Assembly (NCBI GenBank): GCA_029215795.1
Contig: JARDYH010000002.1
Span: 297,135,973-297,199,972, forward strand
DNA length: 64,000 nt
Direction of reading: 5' to 3'
Source of the DNA: Anniella stebbinsi
Taxonomy: Eukaryota > Chordata > Lepidosauria > Squamata > Anniellidae
Each line of letters begins with the position of its first letter. The first letter of the stretch is position 1. Positions 11,996 through 20,939 of this stretch are shown here, piece by piece. A model generated the notes under the pieces. That model ran no database searches, was not told the DNA's origin, and saw only the letters and a list, made by a program, of their open reading frames with translations. The translations under genes and the position numbers were made by a program.

Positions 11996-12315
11996 TAGGC
12001 TGACCATATGAAAAGGAGGACGGGGCTCATGTAACTTTAACAGTTGTAGAGAAAAGGGAATTTCAGCCAGCGTCATTTGTATGCAATTCGCACCTGGTGG
12101 AATTCCCTCTTCATTGCAACATTTAAAGTTGCAGGCACTATACTAGAGTGACCATATACAAAAGAAGGCAGAGCCCCTGCAACTTTAACAGTTACGATGA
12201 AGAGGGAATATCACCAGGAACTAATTGCATACAAATGACACTGGCTGAAATTCCTTTTTCTCTACAACTGTTAAAGTTACATGAACCCTGTCCTCCTTTT
12301 CATATGGTCAGCTTA
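11996..12315. mobile_element. Palindromic MITE family A, copy 4, with perfect 8-bp TSD
   Basis: A complete 320 bp palindrome starting taggctgaccatatgaaaag and ending ctttt-catatggtcagctta. It is flanked by ggtttaac at 11,988-11,995 and again at 12,316-12,323, a perfect 8 bp target-site duplication. This is the clearest evidence that the family transposed as a hAT-like unit. It lies 38 bp from the unrelated hAT-type insertion at 12,353. Confidence 0.9.
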
Positions 12316-12352
12316 GGTTTAACCAGCTATAAATACTAGATTACGTCTATGG

Positions 12353-12878
12353 TAGGGTGACCAGATTTTGAGGATCAAAATCCCGGACCCCCCCCCCCCC
12401 CGCCACCCCACCCACCCAAAACAACCCCCCCCCACACACAGCCCCCCTGCGCCACCCCCCCGCCCCGCGCTGCCCGCCCCCCGCCCCCCGCCGCCTGCCC
12501 CGCGCTCCTTACCGGCTGGGGCGTCTGCTTCCCTCCAGTGCTCGGAATCTACTGAGAAACAGGCTTCCTGGCCTGTCTCTCAGTACTGCGCCGGGTGATG
12601 ACATCATCACCCGGTGCGCTACTGAGGGACAGGCCGCAAAGCCTGTTTCTCAGTAGATTCCGAGCACCGGAGGGAAGCAGACGCCCCAGCAGGTAAGTGC
12701 CTCGCGCCGCCGCCCGCTCCACGCAGGCCGCCCGCCCCACCCGCGCCATGCCGCCCCCCCTCCTCGCGGGAGGAGAACTAGCTGTTTCCCGGAGGTTGCC
12801 CCCTGGGGCCCGGTCGGCCCGGTTTGGCCCATTTTTCCCGTTTAGGACCGGGAAACCCCGGGGGGTCTGGTCAGCCTA
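12353..12878. mobile_element. GC-rich non-autonomous hAT-type element with internal palindrome
   Basis: The termini are tagggtgaccaga and, at the other end, the complement of taggctgaccaga (12/13). Perfect 8 bp duplications gtctatgg flank it at 12,345-12,352 and 12,879-12,886. The interior is C- and G-rich. A long inverted repeat centred near 12,604 runs outward from gggtgatgacatcatcaccc through actgagaaacaggc and ggaagcagacgcccc to ccttaccgg on one side and caggtaagt on the other. No transposase is present. The predicted peptides over the C-rich part are composition artefacts. Confidence 0.88.
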
Positions 12879-12964
12879 GTCTATGGACACAATCCTGAGA
12901 AAATAAGCCCACTTGAATCCAGATGAAATCAATTGGCTTTAAGCTTCCATTGCACCTTAAGACA

Positions 12965-13160
12965 GTGTAGTATAATAGAAAAATTGCTGAACTTGGACCA
13001 GAGAGCAGAGCAATTTCAGCCAGCCATAAATCTCAAGCGGGGTGGGCTTGATTAAGTCACTAACTCTCACCCTAACCTATTTCACAAACTTTGTTATGAG
13101 GATAAAATGAGATATCCCCATGCATGTCATCCTAAGTACCTTGAAGAAAAAGTGGGATGT
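12965..13160 (+). mobile_element. Degenerate tRNA-derived SINE
   Basis: Ordered blocks agtgtagtataatag (box A-like position), aagtcactaactctc, cacaaactttgttatgagg and ataaaatgagat match, in the opposite orientation, the SINEs at 36,710-36,940 and 52,177-52,400. Heavily mutated. Confidence 0.6.
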
Positions 13161-13536
13161 GATATGACCAGTAAATTAGCATGCATATGTTTATCTATTC
13201 CAAGGAAGTTGGAAATATAATGAACTACCATGATCACAATTAGTTCTGCATATTCTTTTACCATCTAATTTCAGATATTGAAGTACGCAGAATGTAACAC
13301 TTCCAGGTCCTTGGTCAGGATCTTTGGTCTGGATCCAGCTCCTTGGTCTGATAATCCTTAGGCCTTCTCAGTCAGGAAAATCCTACCAATGTTTGGGGTC
13401 TCCATGCCACATGGTTTACCATCTGATACTGGTGGCTCTGATAGAGTAGTCCAAAAACAGTTTCTAATCTATTTCTGGCTGGGGCCTGTTGCATTTGCTC
13501 TGACCAATTACAAGCCGCTTCAGAGACTCTTAGACA

Positions 13537-15056
13537 GTGGCTCAATTCGGACAACATGCTGAGCCTCGGTTGTTGAGTTACCTACTGCCGGTTGTTGAAA
13601 AAGGTGGTGATCTACAGACAAGGAATCAGCTACCACCCTGGTTGCAAATTGCCTACTCGGCTCTGACTGACAGCTCGGCCGCCATTTTCCCCGCTCACAG
13701 AACTCCGTTAGTTCTCCAGCAGGTATCCCAGAAGGCACTGTGGCTGAAAACCATGGGCGCCGCCATTGAAGCCGATGCAGGACACGCCTCCCAAACCCCA
13801 TTGGCTTCCTCAGTCAGTGGGCAGAACTCAGCAGCCTCGGGCAAAGAGGCAGCCAAGAGGAATGGCAGCACCAATACAACAGTCGCACCCCACGCCCAGC
13901 GCTGCAATTCCAATGTTGGCACCCACGCCCCAGCCCCCAACCCCCCTCCCTCCTAGAGCAACTTCTGCACACACAGGAAAGAAGGCGAGAGTGGGGTGGT
14001 GTAGAAAACTTTATTCAGCAGGGAGACCAGACATGGGCAATAAGGCACATGGGCACCACTATGCCAGGGCAGAACCTACGGAAAGGACAGTTGCCCCCGG
14101 GAAGGGAGGAGGCGGTTGGAAGGCACAGTGTGAAGAGGGGACGGCCAAGGCCACACCCCCAGGGAGCCAAGCACGGAACGTGCCAAGGGGATGAGGTGGA
14201 GAGGGGCGGCATGCCAGGGAGGGATGCCAGTCCAGAGATGGAACTCCACAGCCGACGCTCACAGGGGGTGGGGGTGGAGCAGCCAGATCCAGGCACTGAT
14301 GCTTTCACGCCCCCGGGACGCCCCCGCATGGGTGCGACGCTCCCCAACGGGATTCTCGGGGCCTGGCAATGGCTCGCTGCCCAGCCATGTTGGGCGGATG
14401 AGGGGGGGCTCTCTGGTCGCCGCTTCCTCTGCCCTCGTCCTTCTGGGTGATGCGAGGGTGGAGGTGGCAGTGCAGTGGGGGTCTACTCTGGATGGGGTGT
14501 TGTTCTCCCTGTTGGTGTGGGGGGGGCTGCCCCTTGCTCCAGGGCGCCTGGGGTTGTTGCTTATTCCGTCTCCTCCCCCCCCCCCTTTGCTGGAGTGCCC
14601 TTCTGGTGCGCTTCCCTGTCCGTTTGGGTAGCTGACTGGGCACCCTGCGTGAGTGCTTGCAGGAGCTGGCCCCTTGTTGAGCTCCGTGCCAGCTGCCTGG
14701 TGGGGGAGGTGGGTGTCCTGGTTGCTATGGCGGCGAAGCCGGGGCTCTGTTGGGAGCATGCTTGAGCGGCCGCCCACTTTCTGCCTCTCTTGCCGCTCCG
14801 CTCTCTGATCTTCCGTTCTCAACAACTCATGATCGTTGCTTCAACAACGCCCCAATTCGGATGACACGTTTGTCAATTGACAAATCCCCCAACAACTCGC
14901 AAATGAGTTGTTCATCTCGGTTGTTGGATGTTGCTACTTTACCAACTGTGGGTTGTTGCTCCGTTGTGTGGCTACATTCAGACGACACGTTTAACAACGC
15001 AATGGGTTGTTGCTTCAACAACCCACAGTTGTTAAATGTGTCGTCTGAATTCAGCT
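13537..15056. mobile_element. GC-rich DNA-transposon-like block with 'attcggacgacac' termini
   Basis: The left end (tggctcaattcggacaaca) and right end (tgtcgtctgaattcagct) form an inverted pair. The same terminus appears in the small element at 23,461-23,691. The right 90 bp (14,968-15,056) is itself palindromic. The interior (13,650-14,820) is G/C-rich and open in several frames on both strands, the longest being 188 codons on the minus strand (14,259-14,825). I recognise no domain in these frames. A minus-strand AATAAA lies near 14,013 (tttatt on +). Alternatives are one 1.5 kb non-autonomous element or two small elements flanking a foreign GC-rich insert. No clear target duplication was found. 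Confidence 0.5.
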
Positions 15057-15200
15057 AGTGTATTGGCTATGTAGTATCTTTGGACCCTCAGCAGATCTAG
15101 AGTTTCCTGGTATTCAACTTCCTGCACTGGCACCAGAGGGAGTTGCATTAGTACAGCATAGCAATGTTGTGAACCATATCCTTAGGCTGCAGTCATCATC

Positions 15201-15266
15201 AGTTTATTTGTATGCCCCCTTTCCATTGTAAAACCAAGTTGAAAACAGCTTACAGCTTCATCAGGA

Positions 15267-15300
<34 letters not shown>
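15201..15300 (-). mobile_element. Repeat tail with (AAT)n microsatellite
   Basis: cagtttatttgtatgcccc followed by a run of about 11 AAT units (15,267-15,300) looks like the reverse complement of a SINE/LINE 3' tail next to a microsatellite. Confidence 0.55.
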
Positions 15301-15301
<1 letters not shown>

Positions 15302-16794
15302 ACTATCAAATATAGTAACATTTCCAAAGATTTTTTTTTATCAGTAACAAGTCATAACAGGATTTAAATAGTCATACACATAGGCTAATTCGAAACATCT
15401 AACATTAATAGCATACGTTAAGATCCAACAATCCAATAATAATTTATACTATGGGCAAACATAGGAGATATAAAAAATAAAAATAAAAATCCAAACAGCA
15501 GCAGCCTTCGTAGCTGGAGTCAGCCAGGATTCTGCCTCCCAGGACAAGTGGAATGTGTCAGAGAAGCAGGACTCACTGCTAGAAGGAAGCATTCCAAAGC
15601 ATGCTTCCATTCCCGCCACCCAATCTATTAAGAAATAACATTTTTCCTGAATTTGTGAGTATTTAGTGATGTCCAAGACTTCCCCTTTGCTATTTAATAA
15701 TAATTTACCCCTCTTTTTCCATTGATCAATTTAGGGCACAATCCTGTGTTCATTTCCCTGGGAGAAAGCTCCTTTGAGAACATTGGGCCTGAAGTAACCA
15801 AGGCCTGTCAAATTATTTTGGCACCTGAGGCAGAAATCCTACAACTGCATCTCTTCCTTGCCGAACTTGCATGTAGAAGGAAGCAGTCTAGTAGTAAAAA
15901 TGAAATAATAAAAGTGAAGTAAAAATGGCAGTAAAAACGAAATAACAAATAACTAACAGTTTGTTACCCTTCTAAGACACCCCACTACAAGGCAGCTGCC
16001 TCACTCTACTTAATGGTAGACAGTGGCACTTCTGAATAAACTATTAAGCTTTTACCTTTAAGCATATTAATTAAACTAACACAATTCACCATGACGCTAA
16101 CTCTATTCTTGAGGTAAATATAAATCTGAAATATATTTTGTTCTATTGTCCAGAATATTTGTGAAGATTTGACTCTTCCCTCCTGCTCCTTTGTAAGTGT
16201 CAAAATCTGTAACTATTGAGAAGCTGACTTGAATTCTGCTGTAAGTGTAAAAAAGGGACAAAAATCTGGAATTTCAGTGTAATTTGTATTTTTTGGTTTG
16301 TTAGACTTTTGGGGATCTCTATATAAGTAGCAACTGTGTGAAAACAACTAACAGCTCTCTGCTTGAACCATCTGTCATGGAATTGTGACATATGTTTGCT
16401 TTGTTTATTCAGAAGCGGAGTGTAAATTGATACACTGAACTAGTATTTGGCTCAAATGGTTGCATATCTGAATATATATCATAACTGCATGCCTGCTAAG
16501 CCTCATGAAATTTACAAGAGTTCTGTCATTCACAGAAAGTTTTACACATTTTAGCTATATTCCTCCATATAAGCTAAACACAACAGGTAGATTCAGCAGT
16601 ACCATACACGAGGCTTCTACTTCACTAGAGGTATCTTACAGTCAATTCCTAAGCATATTTACTTGGAAGGAAGCTCCACTGTGTTCAATAGAGCTAACTC
16701 CGTAGAAGTTTGTGTATTTAGGGGCACACCCTTAGAACACTAAAATAGCACCTAACTACTCAGCTCTTCAAAATAGTCACTTATGTGTCCTCTT
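15301..16794. other. Gene-free stretch with short squamate-type repeat scraps
   Basis: No exon. Fragments of the 'cacaatcct ... acttctgagtagac' repeat are visible at 15,733-15,790 and 16,640-16,730. The rest is AT-rich single-copy-looking sequence. Confidence 0.45.
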
Positions 16795-17067
16795 TAGGGT
16801 GACCATATGAAATGGAGGACAGGGCTCCTGTATCTTTAACAGTTGCATAGAAATTGAAATTTCAGCAGGTGTCGTTTGTATGTCCTCTTTTGCATCTGCC
16901 CTCTTTTTCATCTGATCACTCTATATAGCTCCTGCTGCTTTAACTGTTGTGATGAAGAGGGGATGTCACCAGGTGCTGCATGCATACAAATCACACCTGC
17001 TGAAATTCCCTTTTCGATACAACAGTTAAAGATACAGGAGCCCTGTCCTCCTTTTCATATGGTCACC
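16795..17067. mobile_element. Palindromic MITE family A, copy 5 (internally deleted)
   Basis: It starts tagggtgaccatatgaaatg and ends ccttttcatatggtcacc. The arms are closer to the outer consensus than in copies 3-4 (atctttaacagttg, ggtgctgcatgcatacaaat), but about 50 bp of the centre is missing. No clear duplication remains. Confidence 0.8.
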
Positions 17068-17455
17068 AAAGACAGTCCTCTATTTGAACTGCTGCCAGAG
17101 GACTCTCCTCTATTTTGAAGGGCTGTGCAGTCCAAGTCCGGTTTAAAGAACCATCAGAAGAGCTGGGCTTTGAAGTTGCCCATCAACAGCACCTGGACAG
17201 TAGACAAAAGCAAGGCTCTTCCAGTCTTCCAGAGTGTCCTGAGATGTCTTGAATTTCTGTTTAAATTGTAATTATTTTGAAATCGGCATTTATACATATA
17301 AATCAGAATATGCAAATTTTATGCAAACAGGTGCTCTCTGTCCTCATTTCTGGCGATTCACAAGTGGCCACCCTAGTCACTTTACTTTTTTAAAAAATGT
17401 GTGTGGGGTGGGGTGGTGGTTGGGCGGAAGCAAGTTTCTCAGTGCCTGAATGAAG

Positions 17456-17572
17456 GGCACAATCCTATGCATGTTTGGACAGAAAAAACCCTATATTTCC
17501 AAGGATGCTGGCTGGGGCATCCTGGGAAATGTAGGACTTTTTTCTATCTAAACATACACAGGATTGTGCCCT
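17456..17572. mobile_element. Palindromic MITE family C, copy 1
   Basis: A ~117 bp inverted repeat. The left end gggcacaatcctatgcatg mirrors the right end catacacaggattgtgccc, and the interior pairs tatatttccaagg with cctgggaaatgtagg. A second copy lies at 39,372-39,505. No ORF. Confidence 0.75.
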
Positions 17573-17620
17573 AAGTTGATTTCTCAAATTTAGCCTTCCC
17601 CAACCTTATGCCCTCCAGAT

Positions 17621-18938
17621 TAGGGGTGTGCACGGACCCCCCGGATCGGATCGGGACCCGGATCGGGACCTCCAATTTTGTCCCGGACCGGTTCGGACAA
17701 AATCGGAGGCCCCCCGGACCGGATCGAGTCCGATCCCGACCCAAAAATCGTACATTTTTGGATCGGCCGCCATTTTTTTCCCCATAGACTTGCATTGCAA
17801 TGCAAGTCTATGAGGAAAAAATGGCGGCGGGTGGGTAAGGGGGGGCCTAACTCCCTCCCCCCCCCCGGGGCCGTCCGCTGTGGACGGCCCCGGCAGGTAA
17901 ACCCCCTCCCCCGCGCTCCCTACCCCCCCTGGGGCCGCCCGCTTCCATCCGCTGGCGCCCGCGGGCGCCAGCGGATAGAAGCGGACGGCTCCGGGGGGGG
18001 GTAAGCCCCCTTCCCCGCCACTGCTTACCTTCTCGGCCCGTCCGGCGCCGGCGGCTACTACCAGCGGGCTCCGCGGCCTACTCTCGAGTAGCGCGCCGGG
18101 TGATGACATCACCCGGCGCGCCACCCTGGAGCAGGCCGCGGAGCCTGCTGGTAGTAGTAGGCGCCGGCGCCGGACGGGAGCCGCCGGGCCGGGCAGGTAA
18201 GGGCCCCCCTCCCCCCTCCGCGCGCCCCCTCCTCCCCTCCACGCACCCCCTCCTTACCTTCCCGGCCCGGCGGCTCCCGTCCGGCGCCGGCGCCTACTAC
18301 TTCCAGCAGGCTCCGCGGCCTGCTCTAGAGTAGCGCGCCGGGTGATGACATCACCCGGCGCGCCACCCTAGAGCAGGCCGCGGAGCCTGCTGGGAGTAGT
18401 AGGCGCCGGCGCCGGACGGGAGCCGCCGGGCCGGGCAGGTAAGGGCCCCCCTCCCCCTCCGCGCGCCCCCTCCTCCCCTCCACGCACCCCCTCCTTACCT
18501 TCCCGGCCCGGTGGCTCCCGGCCGGCGCCGGCGCCTACTACTACCAGCAGGCTCCGCGGCCTGCTCTAGAGTAGCGCGCCGGGTGATGACATCACCCGGC
18601 GCGCCACCCTAGAGCAGGCCGCGGAGCCTGCTAGTAGTAGTAGGCGCCGGCGCCGGACGGGAGCCACCGGGCCGAGAAGGTAAGTGCCCCCCTCCTCCCC
18701 CCCCCGCTGTCCACTTTCATCGGCGGGCGCCCGCTGGCGCCCGCCAATGGAAGCGGCGGTGGGCGCCAGTGGGCGCCCGCCGATCCGCCAATCCGCCGAA
18801 CCGGTTCGGAGCTTTTTCGGACCGGTTCGGATTGGATCGGCCGATCCAGCTGCGGGATCGGAAATCGGATAATTTATCCGATTTCCCACTGGACCGGACT
18901 CGGATCGTGGATCGGGTCCGATCCAGTGCACATCCCTA
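17621..18938. mobile_element. 1.3-kb GC-rich non-autonomous hAT-type element with triplicated palindromic unit
   Basis: The termini taggggtgtgcac and gtgcacatcccta are a 12/13 inverted pair. Perfect 8 bp duplications ctccagat (17,613-17,620 and 18,939-18,946) show that it split a pre-existing 'ccctccagatgtgctgg' repeat. Subterminal sequence is rich in ggatcgg/ccgatcc. The interior holds three copies of a ~241 bp unit, each centred on a 31 bp perfect palindrome (18,091-18,121, 18,333-18,363, 18,574-18,604) built on ccgggtgatgacatcaccc and extended by gcaggccgcggagcctgc and ggcgccggcgcc arms. Units are bounded by ggtaag and cttacc motifs. No transposase. All open frames here are composition artefacts. 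Confidence 0.9.
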
Positions 18939-19887
18939 CTCCAGATGTGCTGGGGGACTTGGGCAAGACTGCTGTAATAGCTTCTACTGTTTCATTGTTA
19001 TTAAAAAAGCGTTAGGTGCTGTCATTGGTTGAGAGGGAAAACCACAATGGTTTCATATGGCAAAATTCGTAAAAATAAAAATCTGTTAGTACTTTCTCGT
19101 TTAACGGTGAGGTTAAATGTGCCTGGCATTGACCAAATATTTGAAAGTGGTGATAGTTTTACCCTTGAATGGAGACAAAAGTAATGTTGCAAAAGATTCA
19201 CTGGAGCATTTCTTCTGGCAAACCCCGTTGTAATTTCCTCATCCTAGCCCGCGGCCCTAAGGAAAACTGCTCTCGCTGAGCTCTTCCTATCGGTAAAAGA
19301 TCAAAAACAGCCGCTACGCTCTCCGTTTCCCGTTTGCGACGACGAGGAGGAAACCGTCCGCGGCGCTGTTAGCGTTTGTGCGCTCCCGAGCGTGCGTTGC
19401 GCTCGGAAAGCGCCGCACTCGGGGCCGCGGTGGGAGGGGCGTCCTAAAGTTTCTTTCCAAGGCAATCAGGGAAAGGGAGGTTCATTCGAGGAGTTGCGGA
19501 GAAGTGGGAGGCCCTTTTCCGCAAAGCTCTCGCTGCTGGGCGGTTCCTAGAAAAGCGGCCGGCTGGCGATGCAATCAAGCATAAACCAACTTTCCCAAGC
19601 GGGCGTGGACTGTTGCTCGTTACTACAAAGCTAAATCGAACTCTCTCCGAGTTGGACTGGAACTAAATCCCGGCCTTTATTTTCAGCGACCTTTCTGAAG
19701 GATCTGCTCCAGTTCGGTCAGTAGACTATCCTTCCCACTTCTACTGGCGAAGAAATCTCTCTGTGGGGCCCTTGATCTGCTTGTCGAGAGCGCTCTTTGC
19801 AATTTAGGCGGTCGAAATCAAACTGAAGGGAGAAAAACTTTTTTGGGGGAGCGGTTTTGTCAACCGGCTTTGGTTTCTTAATAGTGC

Positions 19888-19980
19888 ACTTCCATAGAAA
19901 TAGATACGTCTGCTCAGAAGTAAGTCCCTTTTGAGTTCAGTGGAGCTTACTCCCAGATAAAGGGACAGAGGATTGCGATT
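19888..19980. repeat. Squamate-type 'acttctgagtagac' repeat fragment
   Basis: tctgctcagaagtaagtccc, then gttcagtggagcttactccc, then gaggattgcgattta match many other short copies in the window (21,105-21,200; 23,735-23,815; 25,640-25,735; 47,565-47,660; 49,515-49,615). The copy lies inside the CpG-rich region and supplies a GTAAGT donor-like site. Confidence 0.7.
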
Positions 19981-20691
19981 TAGCCTCTGACTTGGAGATC
20001 AGGGGGGCGGCCAGGCAGGCAGGTTGCACCTGCTGGAGACAGCCTTCCCTGTCCTCGGGATCCGTAGCTCCGTTAGCTCGGCTCGCTGCGTGCGCCTCGT
20101 TCTCCAATAGAGGGGGCAACGTGAGCTCATAAGAAAACCCCGGCAGCGATACAAAAGGAAATCACGGAGGGTTTAACCAGGTTCAATCTCTTCTCCCCGC
20201 CCCATCCATCCCCTACCCCCACCCCCAATGAATGAGGACGGACAAAGCTAACTCGAGGCGCATCAAGGAAGCCTGCGGACTTTGCGAGGTGGAAACTCCC
20301 CCAGAAAAGGGACGGGAGGGGGGTGTCAATCGGGCTAGCCCATAGACACCATGATGACTTGGACGCGGCTGTAAAGGAGGACGAACCCCCCCCCCTCCCC
20401 GGAGCGATCGTGTCTGGATATGTGTTCGCCCCCTTCTGTTTTTGCCTCTTTTTTGGAATCCCTCCCTGGGCGGAAAAAGCCCCCCCCCCCCTGCGCGCGC
20501 CAAGAGGCCGGCAGGCAGGCGAAGCTCCTGCTTTGGGTTGCGCTCACACGCTCCCCGCGTGAGACTGGGTCGTCCTCCCTCTCTTTTACTCAGTTCCTCA
20601 TTGAGAAATCCACACTTCTGTTTCCCAGGATGCGGAGATGTAAGGTCTAAGTGAGAAATCTTCGCCTTTTCTTCTTCTCTCTGCCTCCCCT

Positions 20692-20716
20692 CTTTTTTTT
20701 TTTTTTTTTTTTGCAG
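20692..20716 (+). promoter_or_regulatory. GFRA1: Splice acceptor and polypyrimidine tract before the start-codon exon
   Basis: An almost uninterrupted pyrimidine run from about 20,661 ends in over 20 T residues, then gcag at 20,713-20,716. This is a textbook 3' splice site, so the exon carrying the ATG probably starts at 20,717 and at least one non-coding exon lies upstream. Confidence 0.75.
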
Positions 20717-20783
20717 AGCAGCTGTTATTCCCGGTGGACGGAAGAGAGAGGAGGCTAGGGGTGGGGATTTGCTGGGAAATTCA

Positions 20784-20840
20784 ATGGATATGAACTTGGG
20801 GGCTTCGGAACCTGGCTGGTTTGGAATATCTATGTGCTGA
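20784..20840 (+). CDS. Upstream ORF (18 codons) in the GFRA1 5' leader
   Basis: ATG at 20,784 opens an 18-codon frame (MDMNLGASEPGWFGISMC) ending at TGA 20,838-20,840, 59 nt before the GFRA1 start. The start context is tca ATG g, weak at -3 but with G at +4. It lies wholly inside the predicted start-codon exon and does not overlap the main ORF. If translated, it would be expected to lower initiation at the main ATG or permit reinitiation. The peptide is not recognised. Function is inference. Confidence 0.4.
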   Translation: MDMNLGASEPGWFGISMC

Positions 20841-20899
20841 TCGCCTTCTGGAGTGGCAGAAGCAAGCTCATTTGGGGGAAGGATCTGCACGAGACCAAG

Positions 20900-20939
20900 A
20901 TGTCTGTGTCCACCTTATACTTCGTTTTGCCCTTAATGG
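20900..20939 (+). CDS. GFRA1: GFRA1 coding exon 1: start codon and first half of signal peptide
   Basis: Encodes MSVSTLYFVLPLM plus the first base of the next codon. GFRA1 is the GPI-anchored co-receptor that binds GDNF and presents it to the RET receptor tyrosine kinase at the cell surface. The residues align with the start of mammalian GFRA1 (…TLYFALPLL…) and form the hydrophobic signal peptide, which continues in the next exon (EVLLSAEVSG). The ATG has A at -3 (aag ATG t). The donor is g|gtaagtg at 20,940, phase 1. The predicted full exon is 20,717-20,939 with a 183 nt leader. I rejected an in-frame upstream GTG start because it is not a plausible initiator and would bury the signal peptide. 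Confidence 0.9.

Larger units (their letters stand above)
19240..20760 (+). promoter_or_regulatory. GFRA1: CpG-rich promoter-like region of GFRA1
   Basis: CpG density is far above the surrounding AT-rich DNA, with dense stretches at 19,335-19,445 (cgtccgcggcgctgttagcg and on) and 20,380-20,560. GC-box-like sites include ggaggggcg near 19,433 and ccccgccc near 20,195. No TATA box stands out, which is usual for a CpG-island promoter. It sits directly upstream of the first coding exon. The transcription start cannot be placed from sequence alone. Possible exon-1 donors are gtaagt at 19,920, gtgagc at 20,111 and gtaagg at 20,640. Confidence 0.65.

Noticed and set aside
17606..18931. Several GC-rich frames of 60-172 codons
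   Set aside because: They lie wholly inside the palindromic hAT-type element and reflect base composition, with matching frames on both strands.
20213..20890. 225-codon minus-strand frame across the GFRA1 promoter
   Set aside because: The peptide is Pro/Arg/Lys-rich and reads through the polypyrimidine tract and CpG region. No domain. It is a shadow of the GFRA1 leader.
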